A model generated the notes under the pieces. That model worked only from the letters and a program-made list of their open reading frames with translations, was not told the origin of the DNA and searched no databases. From the NCBI GenBank assembly GCA_964035545.1, contig OZ037767.1:2112680-2176679 (forward strand): a stretch of DNA of 64,000 nucleotides, in the 5' to 3' direction. Of this stretch, positions 12,801 to 21,957 are shown piece after piece. Position 1 is the first letter of the stretch. Every line of letters begins with the position of its first letter. A program made the translations under genes and the position numbers. Source of the stretch: Bugula neritina. Its lineage: Eukaryota; Bryozoa; Gymnolaemata; Cheilostomatida; Bugulidae.

Positions 12801-12855
12801 ACACATGGCAGCAACTGTTACCTCGCCGTCAGCTTCTTCCAACCCTCACAGCTAG
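802..12855 (+). CDS. EHMT: EHMT (G9a/GLP-type) histone H3 lysine-9 methyltransferase, 5' partial
   Basis: The protein would mono- and dimethylate H3K9 in the nucleus, using S-adenosylmethionine. Coding exons: 802-952, 1033-1188, 1348-4294, 4593-4702, 5021-5148, 5639-5746, 5882-6025, 6363-6526, 7216-7401, 7856-8090, 8395-8505, 9076-9189, 9672-9995, 10537-10649, 10756-10900, 11258-11451, 11726-11891, 12183-12358, 12690-12855. Together they give 1945 codons plus TAG with every phase consistent. The domain order is that of G9a/GLP: long N-terminal region, Cys-rich zinc region, ankyrin repeats, pre-SET, SET, post-SET. SET hallmarks are present: RGWGV, NHRCEPN and FDYGEKFW. The protein is longer than vertebrate GLP (about 1300 residues) because of the 2.9-kb exon. 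No start codon can be assigned: the exon at 802 opens with an acceptor, so the first exon lies upstream. One gene represents the family here; whether a second paralogue exists elsewhere is unknown. Confidence 0.96.
1348..4294 (+). other. EHMT: EHMT giant N-terminal exon: disordered Ser/Thr/Asn-rich region
   Basis: This single 2947-bp exon encodes about half of the protein. It is rich in Ser, Thr, Asn, Asp and Lys and has no folded domain that I recognise. Visible elements are a basic KKKKL cluster near 1606-1620 (possible nuclear localisation signal), a long Lys/Arg-rich probably helical stretch at about 3378-3520 following [10 protein letters not shown], and an acidic run of Glu/Asp at about 3755-3790. 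Vertebrate G9a and GLP also have disordered N-termini carrying localisation signals and automethylation sites. The exact sequence here is not recognisably conserved. Confidence 0.9.
5393..5600. repeat. 22-bp minisatellite upstream of an EHMT 3' splice site
   Basis: About nine tandem copies of a 22-bp unit built on TGTATTGTCACTGTATATTT run up to about 40 bp before the acceptor of the exon at 5639. The unit contains no stop in any forward frame, so long spurious open frames appear in all three plus-strand frames. Outer copies are more diverged. Confidence 0.9.
5639..6526 (+). other. EHMT: EHMT Cys-rich zinc-binding region (three exons)
   Basis: The three exons contain [28 protein letters not shown] and ICPHCG, spaced like the Cys-rich region of human GLP and G9a that lies between the N-terminus and the ankyrin repeats. 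The pairs CPVCG and CPHCG suggest structural zinc. In vertebrate EHMTs this region lies next to the ankyrin reader. Its presence distinguishes this gene from SUV39- or SETDB-type H3K9 methyltransferases, which lack it. Confidence 0.9.
7405..7680. repeat. Tandem repeat directly after an EHMT splice donor
   Basis: About ten imperfect copies of a unit of about 25 bp (GTGTAGTTACTATACATTGT plus a few bases) start within 15 bp of the donor at 7402 and fill most of the intron to the exon at 7856. The exon end itself is not in the unit. Confidence 0.85.
7856..9995 (+). other. EHMT: EHMT ankyrin-repeat reader (four exons)
   Basis: Exons 7856-8090, 8395-8505, 9076-9189 and 9672-9995 encode successive ankyrin repeats with signatures such as [37 protein letters not shown] and DRPLHIAV. 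The [10 protein letters not shown] repeat and the following IHW retain the tryptophans and glutamate that form the H3K9me1/2-binding aromatic cage in GLP. That indicates a working methyl-lysine reader beside the writer domain. The conclusion comes from motif comparison with remembered human G9a/GLP sequence. Confidence 0.92.
9996..10215. repeat. Tandem repeat that re-copies the EHMT donor GTGAGTCATTCTG
   Basis: The authentic donor at 9996 begins GTGAGTCATTCTG. The same 13 bases recur at 10086 and 10182 inside imperfect units that also share TGCCAAAATGA and CATAGCAAGTCA. The units are less regular than those of the other minisatellites in the window. Confidence 0.8.
11258..12855 (+). other. 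EHMT: EHMT pre-SET, SET and post-SET catalytic module
   Basis: The pre-SET exon (11258-11451) has the zinc-cluster cysteine order of SUV39-family enzymes: [27 protein letters not shown]. The SET core spans 11726-11891, 12183-12358 and the start of 12690-12855. It contains [35 protein letters not shown] and GFDYGEKFW, so cofactor-binding and catalytic positions are intact. The post-SET has CDC plus a further cysteine four residues on (CDCGCDNC), with one extra Cys compared with human CQCGSEKC. The chain ends 33 residues after this motif. Confidence 0.95.
12351..12600. repeat. Tandem repeat spanning an EHMT exon end and donor
   Basis: The exon ends GAGCTGG|GGTAGGTAT with the donor at 12359. 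Downstream come about ten degenerate copies of roughly 20 bp, with GAGCTGGGGTAAATATACTG near 12389 and many GAGGTGGGGTAGGTATA variants. The repeat unit therefore includes the exon terminus and donor. Reading through gives an in-frame TAG directly after the exon. Confidence 0.85.
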
Positions 12856-13702
12856 ATCATTGTTCAGTTAGTTCTTGTCTGAGATTTCAAATATTATTTT
12901 GTCAACTTCTGGCATTGTTATATTTTTTAAAAATATTTACTTGCCTTTTTAATGTTATATTATATATCTATTAGCCACTTTGATTTTTCAGTTAAAATTA
13001 AACAGCTAGTCTTTGTTTGGTTATTAAATTACTTCAGTTATCCAACTATAGTGCTTTTACCTGAAGTTTGTTTTAATGAGAATTTTAGAAAATTTGTCAA
13101 TACTTGTGCAGTTTTATTGCTTTATGTTTATTGCTTTATTTAAAACTCTTTTAGATATACTGTTGTGAATGACCGTGATAAAAGTTTTGCTTCTGTTTTT
13201 TGTTAATCGATCTGTATTACTTTCAATTTAGCCCAAATTATGTGTGTGCATGTATTTTGTTCTCCAAATACTTAATTTTGTCAGAATCTCTTTTCATCAT
13301 TGAGCTGTGGATTTAGTAACCCTAATAGTTTTGGTATAACATTGCTTGAATGTTTTTAGCTTCTATTGCTTTATTGGTCAATCAAACTTTTGTAAGCTAA
13401 TTACTTGAAATGATGAAAAATCCCAGCCAAGATTGTTACTGCATATATTGCAATCATAAATTTGCTGGATCTTGTTTTAAAGTTTCCATTCAATGACAAT
13501 CATTATTATATAAGCTTATAGGTGCTTAAAGTTAAATGTTGTGGAGTCACCATGTGTTGTTGAGGTTTAGCTGATAGCAAATGATAAGCTTTTGCTTTTG
13601 GAGATATTATTGAAATTTGAATGCTAACTATATTCTTATTGTATCCTTGTATATACACTGTAAATATTCTTGTACACAACTCAGCAGTTATAGTTTAAAG
13701 TC

Positions 13703-13708
13703 AATAAA
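13703..13708 (+). terminator. EHMT polyadenylation signal AATAAA
   Basis: AATAAA lies about 850 bp after the EHMT stop at 12855. It is the first canonical signal that I saw, so bases 12856 to about 13730 are probably the 3' UTR. Confidence 0.6.
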
Positions 13709-13859
13709 TGGCCAGTTTAATGAAAGAAAACTAACAATATTATTTCTTGAAATTCAAAGCTAAGGTTTTATTCTCTATAATATTATACAATATATAGATT
13801 AACTTTGAAATATGTTGGTGTTGAAATTTATAATCTATATCATGGTGATGAATATGAAT

Positions 13860-15440
13860 GATTATATAATATTAATTATAAATCATTAAATACTAATAGT
13901 AATAGTTATAGTAATAGCCAATAGGGTAATAAATAAAAATGAACATGGGTATAGCTGCAAACACCAAGTAGATCAACGCACCTGAAATCCTAAACAATAA
14001 AATTTAAGCAATAATCATTATTTTAATGCCAAAATCTGCAAGCATTCAACTGTTTAGCTTATACCAACAAGTATCGACATTATCGATTATATTGCAGGTG
14101 TTCGTGTTTGCTTACCGGATTTTGATAAAATGCAATATAAATCCGTTCGCGAAAGTTTATAACCTAACCAATTTTTTCGCGACTATTTTATTATTACTTC
14201 ACGCTGCTACAACGCCCGTTTATCAAACTAAGGAGTTGTAAAATGCCTAGTCACCTTTCTAAGGTCAACAATTTACACTTGACGCCATATGACTATTCAT
14301 TTTGAATATGTATTCTTAGATTTATTCATTAGTTCTAACTACTAGCAAGGAAATCCCATTATAATAATATTCATAGTGACATACTGGCAGTAATGTAATT
14401 AATGCAAAATGAAAATAAAATTGAAAATATTAAATAAATACTAAAAGTAAAAGTAAATACTAAAATAGTTAAAACTAAAAGTTAATAGCTTTGGCTTTGC
14501 TTTTACTTTTAGTTTTACTTTTATTTTCATTTTGTTTCTTGATCATCGTCATCATCATGATTGATCTTTTTACTACTATTACTTTTAGTTATACTTGCAT
14601 TACAGTTACTGGTTAGTGTTACTTATTAGTTATTACTATTAGTATTAATATAAATATTACTATTAGTTATATACTTATAGTTATACTAATATAAATATAA
14701 TTAATATTATACTTATGTTATAGTTATACTTATAGTAATTATCATTATGATTATGTAATACTAATAGTAATACTTATACTTATAGACATAGTTGATTCTG
14801 ATAGTAGTTGTTTAACTATGTACTACTACTTGTAGTATGTAAAACAAAGAATTATACTAAATCACTTATGGCTATGTCTGGCCCTATCACTATGATAATT
14901 GATACTCTATGGCTATAACTATAACTATAAGCATGACTAATACTATAACACTACCAATAACACTAACTGTAACAGTGTAAGACTAAGTGTAGTTGTTACT
15001 TATTACATTTACTATAATTATAATTATGATTATAATTATAATAATAATAATAATAACTCAGTATCAGTATGAGTATAAGATTAAGTATTAGTATACGCGT
15101 ACAGTTACTCTTAATCTTACAGTTACAGCTAAAATTTACACTTACAGTTTATTGTATAGTAATATTTATAGTATTAGTATTATCATTGGTATTAATATTA
15201 TATTTAACATCAATATGACTATGAGTCCCACTATGACTATGTCTATCAGTATATAAGTATTAATGTTACTGAAGTCAATTTCATAATTGGTATTTATTTA
15301 TTTATTCAAGTAATTATTAAACTTAATGTTATACTTTTTATTTGCAGTATTACTCAGTCTTATAGTAAGATTGAGTTTTAAGCTATAGTATCTGTATGAG
15401 TATCAGTGTTGTAATAGTTATAAAAAATAGCTGCTGATGA
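13860..15440. repeat. Degenerate AT-rich low-complexity block
   Basis: This intergenic stretch is built from drifting combinations of ATAGT, AATA, ACTAT and AAAGT words. An imperfect inverted repeat at 14404-14532 pairs AAAATGAAAATAAAA on the left with its complement on the right. No protein-coding exon or RNA gene was seen. A similar block occurs at 31380-32460. Confidence 0.7.
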
Positions 15441-15862
15441 AAAATACAAATCGTCTTTAAGGTTTTAAAATAACATAGTATAGACAATGGGTTACTTTAA
15501 GTATCTATAAATTTAGTATCATAAAAAGTACAATCTCGTAAGTTTTTATTGAAGTATATGGGGTATATATTTAATTATATAATTGCTATTAGATAAGTAA
15601 GAATCATGGCCATTCACAGGTTTGAGCTCTTGTAGCACCTAATAATTAGTGTTAAGAAGTGAGCCTTTATTAACTGTAATAAAAAACCATTCCTAAGCCT
15701 CAAACGTGCTTCAAAGTTTCAAAGGTCAGTGATGGCATAATATTAGAATGGATAAATATGTATAAGTAATTATTAGTGATAATATAATTTACAATATCAG
15801 TAGCCATGAGCAGTTTAATGAAGAGCTTATATAGGCTACAGAGTATAGGTTATAGTAGTATA

Positions 15863-16000
15863 GGCTACAGTAATTGTAAGGAAAACAAAAATTTGTAACT
15901 TGCTATACCTTGCCCCCCCCCCCCCCCGCACAAATATAGCTGGAGGGCCGGGGCCCCGGGCCGCCTTTTGGAAAGCCCTGGGCTACAGTAATTGTTAGGA
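15863..16000. mobile_element. Short C-rich insertion flanked by 20-bp direct repeats
   Basis: GGCTACAGTAATTGTAAGGA at 15863-15882 recurs with one mismatch at 15981-16000. Between them is a 98-bp insert holding 15 consecutive C at 15913-15927 and a GC-rich block with GGCCGGGGCCCCGGGCC, unlike the AT-rich surroundings. Direct repeats of this length around a compositionally foreign insert suggest a retroposed fragment with a target-site duplication. A local duplication followed by drift is the alternative. Confidence 0.5.
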
Positions 16001-16385
16001 GCTGTGAAATATTCATGTTTTCTATTTTCGTATCAATAAAGCCTAATGTTGAGCTGTACTCTGCCTTCACACTTCCTGTAAATTGCTACTATTATTAATT
16101 GAATTGACAAATTGCTTGCGCTTCAGAGCAATTCATACTTGTTTCACACCACATCAATAATTAGGTGCTAAGTCTAGACATTAAGAACACCTGTAAAATC
16201 AGATTTCTATACATTCTAATCTAAATAATCAATTCCAGACAGACTTATTTATTTAGCTAGCTAATGCACTGTGATAAAAGTCAATACATAATTATAGTTC
16301 TAATATTGAGTAGATTACATAACAATTTGTTAGTAACAGTTGATTATTCAAACACTGAGCATCTGTTTCAGTCTAACTGGTGAAG

Positions 16386-19300
16386 ATGGGAGACGACTAT
16401 CAAGGCAGAGTGCTAGTCTACTCTCTCACAGGTTGTGCTCATTGCAAAGCTGCTAAACACACTCTAACAACTTTAAACATTCCGTTCACTGACGTCAGCG
16501 TTGACCAATATGACTCTTCGGTTCGACAGGAAGTAAAGGAAAGGACGGGAAAGTCTACAGTTCCGCAGATATTTTTCAACGATGTCTACATTGGTGGAAA
16601 TGTAGAGTTACAAGGAGTTGTTAGTATAAACTTTATTTCTAATTCTTTTGTTAAATCAGACTGCTAATGAATTTTTTGTGGTTAGACTTGCAAGTTAACC
16701 CACCATGTTAACAAACAATGATAAATTATTTGTTTGATCTGTAATCTTGGAGTTATCAGCTCTGCATTAGCCAATTTATAGTTTGTCAAAAGTCTTCCAT
16801 TTCATGGGTTTTCTGCAATTTGTTAAAATTATCATTTTAATATAAAATGGGCTTTACATTGGTAGGTGAAAGACGAAGAGAAATGGAGTGAGTTAATTGA
16901 AAATATTAGGAGTAATCCCCCCAATGAGCAAGCACCTGCCCTGCCTGATGATAGTCTGAAGATAGGAGAGTCAGATTCTACGCTAAGTGCAGGTGTGCAA
17001 TAATTTACTTGACATATTTTTTGTTACTGTTTCTCTTAAATTGTAATGTATTTTTATTATTTAGAGGTAATAGAATTCATCCAGCGTGTGTTGATTTAGT
17101 TTGTGTTGAAAGATATCACTCACTGCCAACATGTCTTGTAATGCTGTGTAATTTCTATTGGCCAGCAATGCTGGGTATATTCATACTCGCTGCTTAGTAC
17201 ACACTTTATATTTTGACAAGTTTAAAATAAATGCTACAAAATCTTTAGTATAAAGTTACATAATGAGGTTGCTTCATGAGTTTAAAGCTACAATATTTTA
17301 ATTAGCTTATGGTTATTGTCTGATAGCACACAACCTATACTATTTCATAGCTTTTGTTTTCTTCCATTACTCAATGTTTGTTGCACTGAGGGTACACAAC
17401 TCCTACTTTTTGTTAGCTGTTGTTTTCTCATTGTTGGTTCTGTTAGCAGATGCAGACGACACGTTAGCCTGTGAACCCGATGAGTTTGCAAGGTTGGTGG
17501 CGGAGATCAAGTCTTCCGGTATCATTGCAGACCACAGAAGTGGAATATTCAAACAGAAGAGAACGTTTACTGGCAGAGACTTCGTTGCTTATGTGATGAA
17601 GGCTAAGAACATGGGTTAGCTGCTCATCCTATTTTAATGGCAGTGTGTTTCATCTCTCGGTTTTGAAGATCTGTAGGCTTAATTATACTGGAAGCCAGTA
17701 TCTGAATAGCAATTTTCTCATTTTCTTCAGTGCATTTATCATAGCATTAGCTCTCTTGTGGTGTGGGCAATATGCTGAATAAAATTGGAGTTATTCTCAC
17801 TTTCTGTTGGTAATTGACTGTTTGATGACCATGATTTACGCTTACAGATGAAAGCGCTGCCACAGGTCAAGGTCAGCAACTGCTTCAGCGTCACTTTATT
17901 TATGCTGTCAAACATCAACAAGGCTTCTCCAACTCGGACAATCTCTTTCGGCTCCTGGAAGATGACAACTCCGGGGCACTTAACCAGGGGGAGACTTCCT
18001 GTCAACCCTCGTCAGGTGAGTGAGCACTTCCTGTCAACACTCGTCAGGTGAGTGAGCACTTCCTGTCAACCTGCGTCAGGTGAGTGACTTCCTGTCAACC
18101 TACGTCAGGTAAGTGACGTCAATATGTGTTTGTAAACTATCACTGAAAGAGTTAGTTTAGAATGTTTAGTTTGAATCATGTAAACTTGTTGTGCGCTGGT
18201 TTAGTTGAGCTGCAATTTACACTCCTACGTCCTACTGTCATATATGGAAAGCATATAGCCTGATGCCCAGGTGCTCACAGGGCAACTGCGTGTCATATGA
18301 CCTTCACTTCAACGTTGAGATGTGTTTATTGGTTGCTATTCATCGCTAAAGAGTGCCACTCTTTTTCACCTCATTTATAAGAGAAGCGTGTCTGTAACTT
18401 GTGACTGCCACTAGATGAGTTTCCTGTTGCAGTGAACGAGTTAGGGGAGGAGTTAAGGAAGCTGATACTCAAGGTGTACAGTATCTACCTGTCAGCTGAC
18501 GGTAGGAAAGTAGACTATGATGGGATTTCTCGAAGCTCCGAGTTTAAGTTGTACCAAAAGTTGGCGCTACAGCTGCACAGAGTTGAGGTGGAGACGGCCA
18601 GTCGAGAGGAGAAGCTGGCCTTCTTCATTAATGTGTACAATGCGCTGGTTGTGCACGCTAATGTTGTCAAGGGACCTCCCACCAACATGTGGCAACGATA
18701 TAAGGTGTGTGCTGCCTATATAATAGTATATATTATTTTATCTTACTTTATATTACTTTATACCACTTTATATTACTCTATATTAGTCGTTTATATCACT
18801 AGTGCACAGTCTCAACCCCATACCATTCACTTAAAACAACTCTATACAACACAAAAACAACAGAACTATATTTTATTACGGCTATGATTATATCACAACT
18901 GTAATAGTTTAGCTTTATTAGTTCAACTTGAAGCTTTACACGTGTATTACACAATGTACAAAGCCAACATGTGGCTGGTAGCTGGTCATTGATTTTTGTT
19001 ATCAATTTTCTTCAAACTGACGCGTGCATAATTCACAATAGCTGTTAGAGTCAATATTTACCTGTTTGTTTTGATATTATATAACATATACTTGATATAT
19101 CATATGGTATATCTTTATGTTGTATTATATTATATATCCTTATGTTGTATTATATTATATTATAATATATCTTTACTATTGCTAAAACTAGAGCCATGAC
19201 TATTGAGTCATTTTACTTCATTTAGTACACACTGGATATCTTCAGTTTTTAGCTATTTTTCACAATTTAACTGCCAATGGACATGGGTTTTTTGACCAAA

Positions 19301-20823
19301 ACTAGTAAAACACCAATAAATACACCTAAATAATCGAAGTTCTTTTTAATTTTGCTTCATTTCCCATGTTTTTTCCCAATTATTCAGCTACTTTTGATTG
19401 CAGACCGTTACGGTTTTTTTGTAACGGTCCGCACTCCTAATAAGCTAAATATATAAGAAAAGACATGGGAAATCAAGCAAAATTAAGAACCCTAATTATT
19501 TCGATGTATTTATTGGTGCTTTACTAATTTTGGGCAAAAAGCCATGTTCATTACCAGCTAAATTGTGAAAAATAGCTAAAAACTGAAGATATCCAGTGTG
19601 TACTAAATTAAGTAAAATGATCCTATTATACAACTGTTAGCTCACTAGTAACTAGTACATACACTGTGTGTTGTAGTTCTTCAATAACATGAAGTATATC
19701 ATAGGTGGGGAGTTGTATTCCCTTCAGGATATTGAAAATGGTGTGTTGAGAGCAAACAGAAAGGGCGTAGGTACGATATATTATAGCCAGTAAAAATCTA
19801 GTTGACAAATAGATTATTTTTTAAAGGTTTCGTGAACCTGATACAAATTTTATGCAACCTTGTGGTACTAAAAGGTAGATTTTGTAAACTCAGATGTTGA
19901 CCTCCCAGATTTTCAACCTTTCTTGTCTAAACCTATCACATGGCACTATTTTCTTTGCAGGAATGATATTTCGCCCATTCAGTGTGTCTGATGCTAGATA
20001 TAAGGTAGCCTTGGAGCACCATGAGCCTCTCATACACTTTGCTTTAGTTTGTGGGGCAAAGAGTTGCCCTCCCATTAAAACGTATTCCGCAGATGGAGTT
20101 ATGGATCAGGTTAGTCGAGACTATTTCTCTCATATTCACTTCAATTTATAAATTTTGCATTTTTAATGAGAGCATTTATTTTTTCCCATATATAATCATG
20201 TTTGTTTGCTTAACAAAAGACTAAGTATATGTTGATATTACAACAGGTATACAATATTACAACAGGTATACAATATTACAATATGTATAGATAACAACCA
20301 TAGATGATTAATCATTTGCTTGGAAGCCTTATAGAGTATTGTATATTTTCATAAAGGTGAACATTTCGTGCAGTTGTCAGCTGTGTTTGCAGGTATTCCT
20401 TCTCAGACTACTCGCATTGCATCCTGTTTCTTATTTTTATTCTTGTATTTCTTGTCAGCTGAAAACTGCTGCTCAGGCATTCCTAGAAGGTGAAGATGTT
20501 TTGGTTGACCTTGAAAAGGGGACTGTAGCATTATCTAAGATATTCCAGTGGTATAAAGAAGACTTTGGTGGCACTGATAGCTCTGTATGTTATTCCCAAA
20601 TTTCTAATTAAGAGCTTTCGTGATAACTCTGTCTTGAAGTTTTAAAATATCTGAATTTTCAACAACAAAAATTGAAAATTGGATTCATTTTTTCTTGCAG
20701 TTGATTGGCTGGATTTGTGACAACATGGACCAATCAGAGAAGAGAGATCAGTTGAAGCAGCTACATGCTAGCGGTAGATACAAAGTTCATTTCTTGACAT
20801 ATGATTGGTCTACCAACAGTTAA
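16386..20823 (+). CDS. Glutaredoxin-DEP-DUF547 protein
   Basis: Nine coding exons (16386-16619, 16866-16992, 17450-17614, 17848-18015, 18433-18704, 19677-19770, 19961-20109, 20459-20584, 20701-20823) give 485 codons plus TAA with all phases consistent. The first ATG after an in-frame TAA has a good context (AAGATGG), and an acceptor at about 16371 suggests a 5' UTR exon. Residues 1-78 are a glutaredoxin with active site GCAHC and the TVPQIFFN cis-proline glutathione-binding segment. Residues of about 128-205 are a DEP domain (TFTGRDFVAYV). Residues of about 240-405 are DUF547 (KLAFFINVYNALV, YIIGGELYSLQDIENG, HFALVCGAKSCPP). The same architecture occurs, from memory, in plants and several invertebrates. 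The function is unknown; a redox-linked membrane or signalling scaffold is inference. Confidence 0.93.
18001..18116. repeat. Four tandem copies of exon end plus splice donor
   Basis: The exon end CTTCCTGTCAACCCTCGTCAG and its donor GTGAGT at 18016 are repeated as units of 32, 32 and 29 bp. Near-identical donors result at 18048, 18080 and 18109 (the last is GTAAGT). Any use of a downstream copy adds Gly-Glu and then an in-frame TGA. Confidence 0.92.
19205..19621. mobile_element. Foldback element with about 200-bp inverted arms
   Basis: The left arm (about 19207-19405) and right arm (about 19425-19620) are imperfect reverse complements along their full length. For example, TCATTTTACTTCATTTAGTA pairs with TACTAAATTAAGTAAAATGA, and ACACTGGATATCTTCAGT pairs with ACTGAAGATATCCAGTGT. 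The centre is ACCGTTACGG, a T-run, GTAACGGT. It lies inside the DUF547-gene intron at 18705-19676 and has no coding capacity. It is a foldback-type MITE or other palindromic element. Confidence 0.88.
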
Positions 20824-21114
20824 GGCTGTGATGATGGGTCAACCTTTTTAAACTCTAGTTTGATTGGTTAAAACCCAATAGCTTTATGATTATTGGTCAA
20901 CTATAAATACTAACAAAAGTAAACCTTTTAACGACTAGTCTTTTCACAAATATGGATCATTATTCTACTTTTTAATTTTTTAATATAAACTAGTTACTGT
21001 TTTATGTTTTTATTTGTTATTTGGGTCATCTAATTAGGCTGCATAATATATTACATTCCTAAACTGCCTAAAGGGTTGTAACTGAATTATGGGCTTACTT
21101 AGGCGTGTTAAATC

Positions 21115-21296
21115 AATAAACATGGTACTGTATCTCCTACATCATCTAACTCGACATGAATATTGTTATAATACTACTCACCCTCATCCGCCATGTAAGG
21201 CAGATAGTTTAGTGAGCTATAAATGCTTTCCTAAGAAGCAAATTTTAGAAATCATGGGGTCTTGTGGGATATACACATCTTATACCATAGAATAAA
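21115..21296 (+). terminator. Candidate polyA signals of the Grx-DEP-DUF547 gene
   Basis: AATAAA occurs at 21115-21120 and 21291-21296, 292 and 468 bp after the stop. Either could end the transcript before the convergent TAF1C gene. Confidence 0.45.
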
Positions 21297-21522
21297 GTAT
21301 GGTACACGTTAATTCTTTAATTTACATATTTTATCATGGTAATGTAATAGGCATGTAGAGTACATGTCGTGTACCTAAAGGCAATAAGTTTTGTTATTTT
21401 TATTTTATAAATCATTGTGATAGTCACTTTTAATCATTCCCCACTTGTACTTTGTTTAAGGTATATATTTCTCGTTAACATAGTTAGCATAGGTTATTAA
21501 TATGTTGTTTTCATAGATGTGA

Positions 21523-21597
21523 TTTATTTTGAACTGTTACTTTTCTTGGTATTTTTGGTATATGAATATATATTTTATTAAATGTTGTGTATTTATT
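21523..21597 (-). terminator. Candidate polyA signals of TAF1C
   Basis: On the minus strand AATAAA occurs at 21592-21597, 21574-21579 and 21523-21528, the first about 360 bases beyond the TAF1C stop. Together with the plus-strand signals at 21115-21296 this leaves a compact region between the two convergent 3' ends. Confidence 0.4.
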
Positions 21598-21957
21598 ACA
21601 TATAATAAATAAAACATGGTGAACAAATTTACCAAATCTTCTGTAGAACAAATAAGCTTTGAATGGATTAAATGGCACACAGACCTTGTATCCAATATGT
21701 ATATCCATATATTAGTAGATTATGTACATAATGTTCAAGATATATACATATCTACAACTGATTAAATAAATACAAACCCAATAGGTTTCAAGTCACCAAT
21801 ACATATTATCAGCATTAAAGTAAATGTCCTTCACATCTGCCTTGAATGAAGACACCGTGCACATGAAATGGCAATAAGTACATGTGTACTCGATTCACCA
21901 AGGCTGTGAGGCTAACATTAGCGTCTAATCAAAGTACCTGTGATGGAGGGGATATCA

